A stretch of DNA of 49,920 nucleotides from Lentilactobacillus rapi DSM 19907 = JCM 15042 (GCF_001436255.1 NZ_AZEI01000029.1:1-49920), one strand, 5' to 3'. Positions 8,062 to 16,812 are shown, counted from the first letter of the stretch. Notes: generated by a model from the sequence alone, not told the origin. Made by a program: numbers and translations.

Positions 8062-9468
8062 TTGTCAAAAAAACAAAATCGAACTACTTCTCAAGCCATT
8101 CGTCATAATTTTATTATTCTGTTTACTTTTTTTGCCCTATTTACTGGAGCAGCAGTTGTCACCGTTGTTGGGGTCAATTTAGTCCATCAAAGCCAGACTG
8201 AATCAGTCGAATTACTAAAAAGTCTCAATCGATCCTTCATTGATGATAAGCCTGACTGGAACCAATGGCGGCGAAATAGTAGCATCAACACCCAAAATAC
8301 CTATGTACGGGTAACCGATAAGCTTCATTCAAGCGGTGAATCTAAGCTCTTTTACTCAAAGGGAACTCAACATTTCTTATCACTTAAACAAACCAAACTT
8401 TCCAAACTGTTACATTTACCGTTTATTCCGGCACTTGTTTACACCAAAGACTATGGTATTTTATATTATCGCAGTGGCATTAGACATGGTGCACAAAAAG
8501 ATATTCGCTCAGAAATCTGGTTAAGTTTGACACCAATTGTCAATACCCTGGTTTCCGTCATGTTGGTCGTTTTAGTTGTCCTAATAATTAGCCTACTTTT
8601 AGGTTGGTGGCTGATTTCCTTAGTTGCAAAACGGTTAACGCGATCATTAGAAATGCTTCAGTCAACCGCCCGTGACCAAAGCAAATCGGTTGTCGCAGTT
8701 GAAAGCTTGTTACCAGTTCCGGATACCCCACTGGAGGTTCGCGAACTTTCAATGAGCTTCAACGAATTACTAACTGCCATTATTGATAACAATAAAAAAG
8801 AAAAAGCCTTTATTTCTAATGCATCCCATGAATTACGAACCCCCATCGCCGCAATTCGGGGTCACATCTCGCTCGTCAAGCGACGGGGCAAACAACATCC
8901 AGAAATCATCGATCGTTCCCTGCATTTTATTGACGATGAGTCTTTAAAGATGCAATCACTCGTGAATAGTTTATTGGTCTTATCAAGAGCCGATAATGAA
9001 GTTGTCCAAAAGAGCTACTTTGACTTGGCAGGAATTGTGAATGAAACGGTTGAAGAACAGCGGGTCGTTATCAAGCAAGCCATTGAAGCTTCGGGCAAAC
9101 AGCCGGCAGTCGTTTACGCCAACCAGACCAACATTTCCCAAATTATCTCAATTCTGATTGACAATGCCGGTAAGTATTCCCCAGAGGACTCTAAAATTAG
9201 GGTTCTGATCGTAAAAAAGGCTGCTGTTACCATCCTCTCAGTTCAGGATCAGGGGCCTGGCATTCCAGATAACGACAAGCCCCATATTTTTGATCGCTTT
9301 TATCGTGGTGATCCTGCCCATAACAGTGAAATCAATGGCAACGGCCTGGGCTTAGCGATTGCCTCTCAACTCGCCAACTTGAATGATATTCAGATCACTG
9401 TAGCCGATGTCCAGCCACACGGGGCAAGCTTTAACCTTCTCTTTACTAATGCCAGTCCCAAGAAATGA
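8062..9468 (+). CDS. Sensor histidine kinase (HAMP-type, partner of the upstream regulator)
   Basis: A 468-residue membrane kinase. TM1 is at about 18-40, an extracytoplasmic sensor domain of about 115 residues follows, TM2 is at about 158-185, then a HAMP linker. The phosphorylation motif is SNASHELRTPIAAI (His near 259). N box IDNAGKYS, G1 DQGPGIPD, F box FDRFYR and G2 GNGLGLAIA are intact. Start is TTG with GGAG 8 bases upstream. The signal sensed is unknown. The stop codon abuts a palindrome at 9469. Confidence 0.93.
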   Translation: MSKKQNRTTSQAIRHNFIILFTFFALFTGAAVVTVVGVNLVHQSQTESVELLKSLNRSFIDDKPDWNQWRRNSSINTQNTYVRVTDKLHSSGESKLFYSKGTQHFLSLKQTKLSKLLHLPFIPALVYTKDYGILYYRSGIRHGAQKDIRSEIWLSLTPIVNTLVSVMLVVLVVLIISLLLGWWLISLVAKRLTRSLEMLQSTARDQSKSVVAVESLLPVPDTPLEVRELSMSFNELLTAIIDNNKKEKAFISNASHELRTPIAAIRGHISLVKRRGKQHPEIIDRSLHFIDDESLKMQSLVNSLLVLSRADNEVVQKSYFDLAGIVNETVEEQRVVIKQAIEASGKQPAVVYANQTNISQIISILIDNAGKYSPEDSKIRVLIVKKAAVTILSVQDQGPGIPDNDKPHIFDRFYRGDPAHNSEINGNGLGLAIASQLANLNDIQITVADVQPHGASFNLLFTNASPKK

Positions 9469-9485
9469 TCTGAGATTCTATCAGA
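9469..9485 (-). promoter_or_regulatory. Candidate operator upstream of the DedA gene
   Basis: An inverted repeat TCTGA/TCAGA, extendable to ATCTGA/TCAGAT at 9468-9486, reading TCTGATAGAATCTCAGA on the minus strand. It matches TCTGATAAATTCTCAGA at 7042 and 10514 in 14 of 17 positions. No T-run follows, so a terminator role is unlikely. It lies 80-96 bases before the DedA start. Confidence 0.5.
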
Positions 9486-9535
9486 TAACGCTCATCAAAT
9501 GACCCGTTAACTTTTCTTGAAAAGCATTTATGCTG

Positions 9536-9557
9536 ACCTCATTAAATTAAATGAGGT
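9536..9557 (+). promoter_or_regulatory. Hairpin covering the DedA ribosome binding site
   Basis: Perfect 8-bp arms ACCTCATT (9536-9543) and AATGAGGT (9550-9557) with a 6-base loop. The right arm contains the GAGGT of the ribosome binding site for the TTG start at 9565, so the folded RNA would hide it. Confidence 0.5.
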
Positions 9558-9564
9558 GACTATT

Positions 9565-10203
9565 TTGATAACATCCATACTTGCAGCTGATTTTCACTTA
9601 AACGTCCTCATTCCATCACTCATGGCCAGCTTTGGACCCTGGATATATGGACTACTCTTCTTGTTGATATTCTCAGAAACCGGCTTGGTCATAACACCAT
9701 TTCTTCCTGGAGACTCGGTTTTATTTTTATGTGGATCACTGGCAGCTCTCAGTCATTCACTCAATATTGTCCAACTAATTATCATCTTATCAATTGCTGC
9801 GACGGTGGGTGACTTCATCAATTTCAAGCTGGGTAAACACTTTAGCAGAAGAATTACGGCCTCCCGGTTATTATCAAGACTTCTCAATCCGCAAAGACTA
9901 AGAAAAGCGCAAACCTTTTTTACTCATCATGGGAACGCCGCCGTCTTTTTAGGCCGCTTCATCCCCATTATTCGGACCGTCATTCCGTTTACCGCCGGAA
10001 TGAGTCAGATGCAGACAAAAACTTTTACAAAATATAACATTGCCGGTGGGATTACGTGGGTCATGTTCACAACCCTTAGTGGCTTTTTCTTGGGAACAAT
10101 TCCTTTTGTAAAAGCCAACTTCGAATTGATTACGGTTGGTGTCGGCATTATCTCGTTGATTCCAATTGGACTTACTTTGATAAGAAAGCAACTGACGATT
10201 TAA
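9565..10203 (+). CDS. DedA family membrane protein (candidate undecaprenyl-phosphate translocase)
   Basis: About 212 residues with the DedA/VTT fold: re-entrant and membrane segments, ETGLVITPFLPGDS near the first re-entrant loop (acidic pair) and FLGRFIPIIRTVIPFTAGMS with the family arginines. DedA proteins such as UptA recycle undecaprenyl phosphate or act in lipid scrambling. I prefer TTG at 9565, preceded by GAGGTGA at 5 bases, over an upstream TTG at 9517 that lacks a ribosome binding site. It lies between the two-component system and a polyprenyl-phosphate glycosyltransferase operon, which fits a role in supplying lipid carrier (inference). Confidence 0.87.
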   Translation: MITSILAADFHLNVLIPSLMASFGPWIYGLLFLLIFSETGLVITPFLPGDSVLFLCGSLAALSHSLNIVQLIIILSIAATVGDFINFKLGKHFSRRITASRLLSRLLNPQRLRKAQTFFTHHGNAAVFLGRFIPIIRTVIPFTAGMSQMQTKTFTKYNIAGGITWVMFTTLSGFFLGTIPFVKANFELITVGVGIISLIPIGLTLIRKQLTI

Positions 10204-10250
10204 CTCAATTTAATGATCAATTAGGACAATTCGCCCAACATTTAACAAAC

Positions 10251-10450
10251 AGACTGCGACAATTGGCGTTTTGATCCCAGAATTTAACGAAAAGGACCAA
10301 TTATTCCTGATTTTGGAATAGTTGGTCCTTTTTAGTAAATGGCGGGGATCATCCGTTTGGCGCAGCTTTGATCTAGGTGGTGACGGCGATCTAAGTGAAT
10401 GATCATCAATTAAAAAGTAGTATATGTCCCGGCCGCTTGTTAAATGATCA
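10251..10450 (+). repeat. Family-1 intergenic repeat, copy C
   Basis: The shell is CTGCGACAATTGGCGTTTTG then ATCCCAGAATTTAAC on the left and AATGGCGGGGATCATCCGTT then TGGCGCAGCTTTGATC on the right. CTGCGACAA can pair with TTTGGCGCAG. The inner hairpin arms GGACCAATTATTCC and GGAATAGTTGGTCC span 10291-10333 with flanking A and T runs. A 3' extension (GTGAATGATCATC, then ATATGTCCCG) is shared with copy B. It follows the DedA gene and can terminate it. Confidence 0.8.
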
Positions 10451-10512
10451 GAATAATGTCATCACTTTTCAAACCATACACAAGTCTCCCTAGTCGGCCA
10501 ACCATTAAGGCT

Positions 10513-10543
10513 ATCTGATAAATTCTCAGATTATTCTTTTTTT
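10513..10543 (+). promoter_or_regulatory. Palindrome with shared core, followed by T-run, upstream of glycosyltransferase operon
   Basis: ATCTGA/TCAGAT arms with loop TAAATTC. The 17 bases 10514-10530 are identical to 7042-7058. A run of seven T follows after five bases, so it may be a weak terminator, but the exact repeat of loop and arms upstream of another transcription unit suggests a regulator site. It lies about 110 bases before the glycosyltransferase start. The remaining bases 10451-10640 hold no gene. Confidence 0.5.
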
Positions 10544-10640
10544 CGGTCTGTATTCCAAACTCTCCGCAAGTCTTACTCTGTATCTGTTAGTTAATCCATC
10601 AGATTATAGCTGACTAAACGAATCATGAGGAGGCTTTTTT

Positions 10641-11582
10641 ATGACCCTGATTTCACTTGTTATCCCCTGCTACAACGAACAGGAATCCATTCCGATTTAT
10701 TTCAAAACAGTCGCCACAATTTTAAATGACTTTCAAAAGGAATATCCAATGTATGAATGGGAATATTGGTTTATCAATGATGGCTCCAATGATAGCACTA
10801 AAAATGAATTAACCAAGCTCAATGTTGAGCATCCCCAAACCGTTCATTATATTGATTTCAGTCGTAACTTTGGTAAGGAAGCGGCATTATTAGCTGGACT
10901 GGCTCAGGCAAAGGGAGAATATGTCTGCGTCATGGACGTTGATCTCCAGGATCCACCGGAACTAATTCCCCAGATGATTAGGACGTTGGCAACTACCGAT
11001 AATGATATTGTCACCGCCCAACGCATCGACAGAACCAGCGAACCAAAAATCCGCTCGTTTTTGGCCGATGAATTCTATGCAGTCATGAACCATATCTCAA
11101 AAGTTAAAATTGCTGCCGGCTCTCGAGACTTTCGAATGATGAAGCGCCCAGTCATCACAGCCATTCTTTCGATGCCAGAGTATAACCGTTTTTCAAAAGG
11201 CATCTTTAGTTGGATCGGCTTTAAAACGAAGATTCTTGAATACCGTCATCGAGATCGGGTTGCTGGTAAAACCCATTGGTCCATGAAGCAGCTCTTTGCC
11301 TACTCGATGGAGGGGATCATGGATTTTTCCAATGTTCCGCTGGCAATTGCAACCTGGCTGGGAATCCTTTTACTAACGAGCTCTTTGGCTGGCTTGACCA
11401 CCATTTTCATTCAGGCCGCCTTTTTCCATACGGTAGTTGCAAATTGGCTGGGTTATACCTTGGTAATTGCGCTAATCGGTGGCGTTCAGCTTTCTTACTT
11501 AGGAGTTGTCGGCGATTACATCGGAAAAATCTACTTAGAAACTAAGCAACGACCCCACTATATTATTCGAGATAAGCACTAA
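10641..11582 (+). CDS. Polyprenyl-phosphate glycosyltransferase, GT2 GtrB/CsbB type
   Basis: A 313-residue enzyme with an N-terminal GT-A domain and two C-terminal membrane segments (about 232-255 and 268-292). The start is SLVIPCYNEQESI. The DVDLQDPPELIPQM stretch holds the metal/nucleotide acidic residues, and RDFRMMKRPV follows. This architecture loads a sugar from a nucleotide donor onto undecaprenyl phosphate on the cytoplasmic face. RBS is GAGGAGG. It is the first gene of an operon with PAP2 (15-base gap) and YfhO. CsbB and YfhO cooperate in glycosylating lipoteichoic acid in Bacillus and relatives. The sugar is not determinable here. Confidence 0.9.
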   Translation: MTLISLVIPCYNEQESIPIYFKTVATILNDFQKEYPMYEWEYWFINDGSNDSTKNELTKLNVEHPQTVHYIDFSRNFGKEAALLAGLAQAKGEYVCVMDVDLQDPPELIPQMIRTLATTDNDIVTAQRIDRTSEPKIRSFLADEFYAVMNHISKVKIAAGSRDFRMMKRPVITAILSMPEYNRFSKGIFSWIGFKTKILEYRHRDRVAGKTHWSMKQLFAYSMEGIMDFSNVPLAIATWLGILLLTSSLAGLTTIFIQAAFFHTVVANWLGYTLVIALIGGVQLSYLGVVGDYIGKIYLETKQRPHYIIRDKH

Positions 11583-11597
11583 CAATTAAGGAGAAAT

Positions 11598-12266
11598 ATG
11601 ATGCAACTAGAAAAAAGAATCGCCCATCCCTACATGACGATCGGCTGGGCACTATTCATTATCCTCTCCATCGCTATTTTCTTGGGAAACTCGCCATTGA
11701 TTTTCTTCGATATGGATACCCTCAACTATTTTGGCCATTACATCACATCCCAACGAACAGCCCTTTTTCAAATGGTTGCGATGACCGGAAGCCCCATAAT
11801 TACTGGCTTATTATCAATCGGGCTGGGAATCATTCTTTGGCATTCCCACCAAATTTATGAATCGCTGATCACCATCACCACTACCGTAACGGGAGACATC
11901 GTTGGCTTGTTAATTAAACTGATTATCCAACGGCCCCGTCCAACCACACTCATTATTAATTCATCAGGATATAGTTTCCCCAGCGAGCACGTAATTGGTT
12001 CGGTGATCTTTGTGTTTACGATCATGGCATTTGGGCTAAAACTGCTGTCTTCGGTTCGCCTGAGAATGTTCACCGGGATGGTCCTACTATTTTGGCTCGG
12101 GCTGGTTGCCATTTCAAGAATGTATCTTCAAGTTCATTACCCCACAGATGTCATCGGCGGAGCCCTGTTCGCTGTTCTATGGTGTGAAACCATCCTGACA
12201 GTCTTTCGGCAAAAACAGCTGGATTTAACTCAACTCATCAAGTCAAAGCGAGGAATTCAATCATGA
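11598..12266 (+). CDS. PAP2-family membrane phosphatase
   Basis: A 222-residue membrane protein with the lipid phosphatase triad: KLIIQRPRP (motif 1, near 110), SFPSEHV (motif 2, near 128; usual PSGH is PSEH here) and SRMYLQVHYPTDVIGG (motif 3, near 173). Six membrane segments are predicted. RBS is AAGGAG. The stop overlaps the YfhO start by four bases (ATGA), so they are coupled. Within this operon it probably dephosphorylates undecaprenyl pyrophosphate or a related lipid (inference). Confidence 0.88.
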   Translation: MMQLEKRIAHPYMTIGWALFIILSIAIFLGNSPLIFFDMDTLNYFGHYITSQRTALFQMVAMTGSPIITGLLSIGLGIILWHSHQIYESLITITTTVTGDIVGLLIKLIIQRPRPTTLIINSSGYSFPSEHVIGSVIFVFTIMAFGLKLLSSVRLRMFTGMVLLFWLGLVAISRMYLQVHYPTDVIGGALFAVLWCETILTVFRQKQLDLTQLIKSKRGIQS

Positions 12267-14842
12267 GACTTGAAACGTCAAAGCCACGACTCCGATCAAT
12301 TGTGATCGCTTCGGGCACTCTCTCACTCATCTGTATAAGCATTGTTCTAGCAATTTTTCAAATCACGCCGTTCGGCAGCCAGAACTTATTAATTGGCGAC
12401 ATGGGTGCTCAATACTCACCGTTTTTTAGCTACTTACGCCACGCGATCATGACAAACCAGTTTTCATTTTTCTCATTTTCAGCTGGAATTGGTGAGAACG
12501 TATTTCCACTAATTTCTTACTATCTATTTAGCCCATTTAACTTACTCCTGTTACTTTTTTCGACCAGTCAGGTACCCACGGCCGTTACCTATATCCTCAT
12601 ATTGAAAATCACTGCCATTGCTATGACCATGAGCTTTTTCTTATCCAGCCACTTTAAAAGGACTGACTGGATGATCGTGACTTTTGCGGTAGCGTTTAGC
12701 CTATGTGGCTATATCACTGCCAATTTCGTCAATATCATGTGGTTGGACGGATTGATTTATTTACCCCTCGTTTGCCACGGAATCGATCGGATAGTCAACC
12801 ACAAAACGGGCACCCAACTCTTTATCTGGCTGACTATCTGTATTCTTTCAAATTATTACATTGGCTACATGGTTGGTATTTTTTCCATCATCTATGCGAT
12901 TTCAAGTGTGATTATGGCAACTCATGGCGGCTTCTCACTCAAGCAATTCGTTAAACCTTTTGTATTGACAGAGGTTTGTGCAATTTTAACAAGTTCAGTT
13001 GTCCTGTTGCCTTCCGCACTGGGAATGTTACAAACCGCTAAAACGGCACCGAAGAGCATTTCCAGCTTAACCTACGCGAGCAGACCCCAATTTGGCCCAG
13101 AAATCTTTTCCGGAATCGGAATTGGCAGTCAGACCTACACGAATCGGCTGCTTCATTCGCCAGCTATCTTTTCTTCAATTGCAATCAGCCTGCTGGTTTG
13201 TGCCTATTTTGTTCAACCGTCAATTTCTCGCCGCCATAAATTAGGAACCGGCTTTTCATTGATCATCCTTATTTTGAGTATGCTCATTGGCCCGATTAAC
13301 CTTGCTTGGCATATGTTTAGCGAACCATCTGGGTCCCCATTTCGATATTCATTTTTGTTAAGCTTCGTGATGGTGACGATGGCTTATGAGTCTTGGATTA
13401 ACCATCCAAACTTGATCCCCAATCGGGCCAAGCTGCTCATTATGGCTTTGGTCATAAGTTTACTTGTAGCAGGATTTCTGTTTATCAGATGGGGGAGTTC
13501 TAGTCCCCTGAACAGTTATTTGGCCTTGCAACCAAACTCTTTTCCTATTTTGATAGTGAATATCGGGTTAGTTCTCGTCTTCTCAGGGTTCCTATTCCTT
13601 TCAAACCAACGACTTTATCAGCTAGCCGTCGGAATCCTGGTATTAGCGGAAATGGGAACCAATTTCATTTACACATTAAGAAGTGAACCCTTTGGGAATC
13701 AACAAACCTATCAGGATACTGTAACCCAAGAATCTAAGAAACTATCCCCTTACACGAATCCTCAGCCAACTCTTTATCGGATCAATGTAATGAGCAGTCA
13801 ATTAGCTCCTGCATTTCAGGAAAATTACCTTGGTTACAATGATGCAATGCTCTTTAATTTCAACGGCATTCAAGAATATAGTTCCACTCTAAATGAATCG
13901 ACCCGGGAAACGTTAAAAATGTTTGGCCTGTTCAGTAAAAACCAACGAAGAATCAGCAACGCCGGGATTACCGCCATTGCCAACATGCTTCTTGGCGTGA
14001 AATACACCATCAGCAAACCTTCATTGCCTAAACTGAATCAGACATATATTGGAATGGGGTTCCCCGTGTCTAATCAATTCATGACCGCTAAGCTCAGGCA
14101 AGGCTATATTTTTTCAAATTTAGAAACAATTCTCCAAAGTATCAACCGCTCTTCAACGCCTTACCTCATCAAAGCACCGATTGTTCAACAGAAGCGGTCT
14201 CAAACGAGTGGAGCAGACCATTTTCGATACAGTTTTAAAATTAACCCCAAGGTCAGCGGTCCTTTATATTTGGATACCTCTGACAAGACCTTTGATTATT
14301 CAACGATCACAATTAACGGAACCCATCTTTCAACGATCTCAAATACACTTCATAAACGGTATTTAGTCAAACTGGGTTCAGTAAAAAAAGGTGTCCCGCT
14401 AATCGTAAGTGGAAGCACTCAGGATCGTGGCCTGGCTAAAAGGGTTCACTTTCAAAGCTTGAACACGGCTCAATTAAAACAATTAGCAGCCAAATTAGCC
14501 ACTGAATCTTTTCAGCCGACAATGAGGCAGAACCAGATTCACGGCACCATAACCCGGACAAACTCAAATCAGAACTGGCTATACACAGCTATTCCATATG
14601 ATGCTGGTTGGTCCATTAAAGTCAATAATCGCCAAGTTAGTTATCGAAAGGTGCTCCGGAATTTCATTGCAATCCCCCTCAAGACAACCACCAGTAAAAT
14701 TAGTATGGTATACCACGTTCCTGGCCTAATGAGTGGTGTCCTCATCTCACTGTTCGGCCTGATCAGTTACTTTAGTCATGTCATTCTTACCGTTATTTTA
14801 CCGAAGCAAAAATGGCGCCATCTAGGCCAAGCAACAAACTAA
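12263..14842 (+). CDS. YfhO-family multi-membrane glycosylation protein
   Basis: An 859-residue GT-C-like membrane protein. The first extracytoplasmic loop contains LIGDMGAQYSPFFSYLRHAI, whose acidic residues correspond to the family active-site loop, followed by about 12 membrane segments up to near 470. An extracytoplasmic region of about 330 residues and a final C-terminal membrane segment (near 825-848) follow. YfhO proteins transfer a sugar from C55-P-sugar to teichoic acid outside the membrane. It is coupled to PAP2 by an ATGA overlap. The acceptor here is inferred from homologues only. Confidence 0.87.
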   Translation: MRLETSKPRLRSIVIASGTLSLICISIVLAIFQITPFGSQNLLIGDMGAQYSPFFSYLRHAIMTNQFSFFSFSAGIGENVFPLISYYLFSPFNLLLLLFSTSQVPTAVTYILILKITAIAMTMSFFLSSHFKRTDWMIVTFAVAFSLCGYITANFVNIMWLDGLIYLPLVCHGIDRIVNHKTGTQLFIWLTICILSNYYIGYMVGIFSIIYAISSVIMATHGGFSLKQFVKPFVLTEVCAILTSSVVLLPSALGMLQTAKTAPKSISSLTYASRPQFGPEIFSGIGIGSQTYTNRLLHSPAIFSSIAISLLVCAYFVQPSISRRHKLGTGFSLIILILSMLIGPINLAWHMFSEPSGSPFRYSFLLSFVMVTMAYESWINHPNLIPNRAKLLIMALVISLLVAGFLFIRWGSSSPLNSYLALQPNSFPILIVNIGLVLVFSGFLFLSNQRLYQLAVGILVLAEMGTNFIYTLRSEPFGNQQTYQDTVTQESKKLSPYTNPQPTLYRINVMSSQLAPAFQENYLGYNDAMLFNFNGIQEYSSTLNESTRETLKMFGLFSKNQRRISNAGITAIANMLLGVKYTISKPSLPKLNQTYIGMGFPVSNQFMTAKLRQGYIFSNLETILQSINRSSTPYLIKAPIVQQKRSQTSGADHFRYSFKINPKVSGPLYLDTSDKTFDYSTITINGTHLSTISNTLHKRYLVKLGSVKKGVPLIVSGSTQDRGLAKRVHFQSLNTAQLKQLAAKLATESFQPTMRQNQIHGTITRTNSNQNWLYTAIPYDAGWSIKVNNRQVSYRKVLRNFIAIPLKTTTSKISMVYHVPGLMSGVLISLFGLISYFSHVILTVILPKQKWRHLGQATN

Positions 14843-14941
14843 GTAATGGCGTGCAGTTCCTTTAATTGTCCGCATATTTATTGTTCATAACGCCGTCGTT
14901 AGCTCCTACCCTAAATTCCTCAAAAAGATAAGGTGAAAAAG

Positions 14942-15760
14942 ATGAAACAAACACTTGAAAACAAGGTTCCCGCAATCACAATGATATTCTGGCTGGCCAA
15001 ACTCATCTCAACGATGTTAGGAGAATCAGCGTCCGACTTCTCAACCCAACTTTTTGGGCAAACAAATCAGACGCTTGGCGAACTCTTTACAGTCGGCTGG
15101 TCATTCTCACTTTTCTTAATATTCTTATCGCTTCAAATGCACACCAACAAGTACCAACCAATCTTCTATTGGAACTCAGTTGGCCTACTAGCTGTATTTG
15201 GGACATTTTCAGCGGATACCCTCAAATCACTCACGGGTCTTCATTACATGGAAACAACGTTAATCTTTGCTGCTCTGTTGATCATCTTCTTTGCGGCATG
15301 GTACATCACCACAAAAGACCTGTCTATCCACCGAATTATTTCCGGAACGCAAGAAACTTTTTACTGGCTGACAGTCGCTGCTACCTTCATGTTGGGAACA
15401 GCTGCTGGAGACTGGCTTGCAACGTCTAGATCGGGAAGCTACAATGTCGATTCAAGCGGACTTGGGCTCGGCTTCTTGAACACGGGATTACTACTAGGAT
15501 CATTATTTGTCATGATTCTTGCTTATCGCCTCATATTCCGGCCGAAAGAAAATAGTTTTGCGGAGATTGCTTCCTTCTGGTTGGCTTACACCTTAACCCG
15601 TCCAGTTGGTGCGAGCTTTGCAGACTACTTTGGTTATAACTTTGATAAAGGAATCCTTGGCAACGCAGGGATGACAGTGATTGGATTAATCCTATTTAGC
15701 GTTGCAGTCATTATCCTCAATAAAGATGCTTATCAACGGTCGCTAGTTGCTCATAGCTAA
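14942..15760 (+). CDS. COG4705-type polytopic membrane protein, function unknown
   Basis: About 272 residues and eight membrane segments. It shows four recurring small-residue motifs with an acidic core: STMLGESASDF, GTFSADTLKSL, GTAAGDWLA and RPVGASFADYF, each near the start of a membrane segment pair. This indicates a repeated transporter-like architecture. ATG at 14942 is preferred, with AAGGTG 6 bases upstream; GTG at 14933 lies inside that site. It lies 99 bases after YfhO and may be the end of that operon or separate. I know no established function. Confidence 0.75.
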   Translation: MKQTLENKVPAITMIFWLAKLISTMLGESASDFSTQLFGQTNQTLGELFTVGWSFSLFLIFLSLQMHTNKYQPIFYWNSVGLLAVFGTFSADTLKSLTGLHYMETTLIFAALLIIFFAAWYITTKDLSIHRIISGTQETFYWLTVAATFMLGTAAGDWLATSRSGSYNVDSSGLGLGFLNTGLLLGSLFVMILAYRLIFRPKENSFAEIASFWLAYTLTRPVGASFADYFGYNFDKGILGNAGMTVIGLILFSVAVIILNKDAYQRSLVAHS

Positions 15761-15784
15761 GGACATTTGGATTGTGAATTACAC

Positions 15785-15837
15785 TAATAGAGCCAGCTTA
15801 AAAATCTCAAAACAAGATTTTTAAGCTGGCTCTATTA
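15785..15837. terminator. Bidirectional terminator
   Basis: A perfect 23-bp stem (15785-15807 and 15815-15837) with a 7-base loop, between convergent genes. A/T runs inside the stem support termination in both directions. Confidence 0.85.
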
Positions 15838-15909
15838 AGTAGTTCCTGTAGCCTGCCGCTTAACTGGCTGGCTTACTTGCTGCTTACCGGTTAGTCCAAT
15901 GTGTGCCGC

Positions 15910-16623
15910 CTACTTTATTGTTTCCACACAATAGCCATGATACCCACAATGAGTACAGGTCAGCTTGCGCGTTTTGGGCGTGTGTTTTGCAAAAAGGAAG
16001 TCCATGCGATTCGGTTGAAATGTCTCGTGACAATTTGGGCAGATGTAGCGGGCACTCCGATAATAAAGGCGAACCAGCCAGATTGCGATGATAATAATCA
16101 CTGGTAGCCCCATGAGTGCTGGCAGCCAGTTGCCCGCAAATAGTCCGATTCCGATCGCCCAAATTTCAATGACGTCTATGATGAGACCCCAGAATAACAA
16201 AGTTCTGTGAAGCTGTTTCAGTTTAGGCTGACTTGCCATCATATTTTCGATGCCGGCCAAATCTTTTTGAGAGATCAGCGCCAAGTCGGAGAGACTATCT
16301 TGAACCTGCTTAATTGTCTTCAGTTGGTCAGCGGCGATCGTTTGGCCATGTTTGAGCTTTTGTTCTTGTTGTGCTAACAGCAGTGAGAGCACCTGATTGG
16401 CATTTTCCTCTGACAAAACCCCTTTGATTGTCGCTAACTGCAACCCCATTGACTTGAGCAGTAAGATTAATCGCAGCGTTTTGAGTTCCTTATCAGTATA
16501 CAATCGGCGGCCACCATCAGAAATCGTGGTCGGATTTAAAATCCCTTTTTGATCATAATACTGAATCGTCCGAACTGAGACGCCACCTAACTTTGCAAAT
16601 TCTCCCGTTGTGTATGTCGACAT
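15910..16623 (-). CDS. MerR-family regulator with membrane anchor and zinc ribbon
   Basis: 237 residues. The N-terminal MerR winged helix (TGEFAKLGGVSVRTIQYYDQ, then GGRRLYTDKE) spans 4-70, followed by a coiled-coil dimerisation helix to about 110. Two hydrophobic segments follow (LLFWGLIIDVIEIWAIGIGL and LMGLPVIIIIAIWLVRL), then a C-terminal four-cysteine zinc ribbon (CPNC and CTHC). ATG at 16623 has AGGAGGTG 6 bases upstream. The combination suggests a membrane-tethered regulator responding to a metal, redox or envelope signal. No obvious target other than its own promoter and the divergent YhfC remnant. Confidence 0.85.
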   Translation of the reverse strand: MSTYTTGEFAKLGGVSVRTIQYYDQKGILNPTTISDGGRRLYTDKELKTLRLILLLKSMGLQLATIKGVLSEENANQVLSLLLAQQEQKLKHGQTIAADQLKTIKQVQDSLSDLALISQKDLAGIENMMASQPKLKQLHRTLLFWGLIIDVIEIWAIGIGLFAGNWLPALMGLPVIIIIAIWLVRLYYRSARYICPNCHETFQPNRMDFLFAKHTPKTRKLTCTHCGYHGYCVETIK

Positions 16624-16643
16624 CGTTTTCACCTCCTGATTCT

Positions 16644-16674
16644 GTTATACGTTATCACGCGACGTCATGAGCAA
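16644..16674 (-). promoter_or_regulatory. MerR-type promoter with 19-bp spacer
   Basis: On the minus strand, -35 TTGCTC (16669-16674) and -10 TATAAC (16644-16649) are separated by exactly 19 bases. The over-long spacer is the hallmark of MerR-activated promoters. The spacer includes ATGACGTCGCGTGATAACG, with ACGT at both ends. It drives the MerR gene itself with a very short leader. Confidence 0.6.
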
Positions 16675-16812
16675 GTCCAAAATTAAACTTTCAAAATTTT
16701 AAAACTAACCGCAAACCAAAGGCAAACCAATCGGAAACTTGGCTGGTATAATTCTCAATTGCTATGATCGATTGCTATGAATTACCAAATATTTATATTG
16801 CGATAATAGGTA

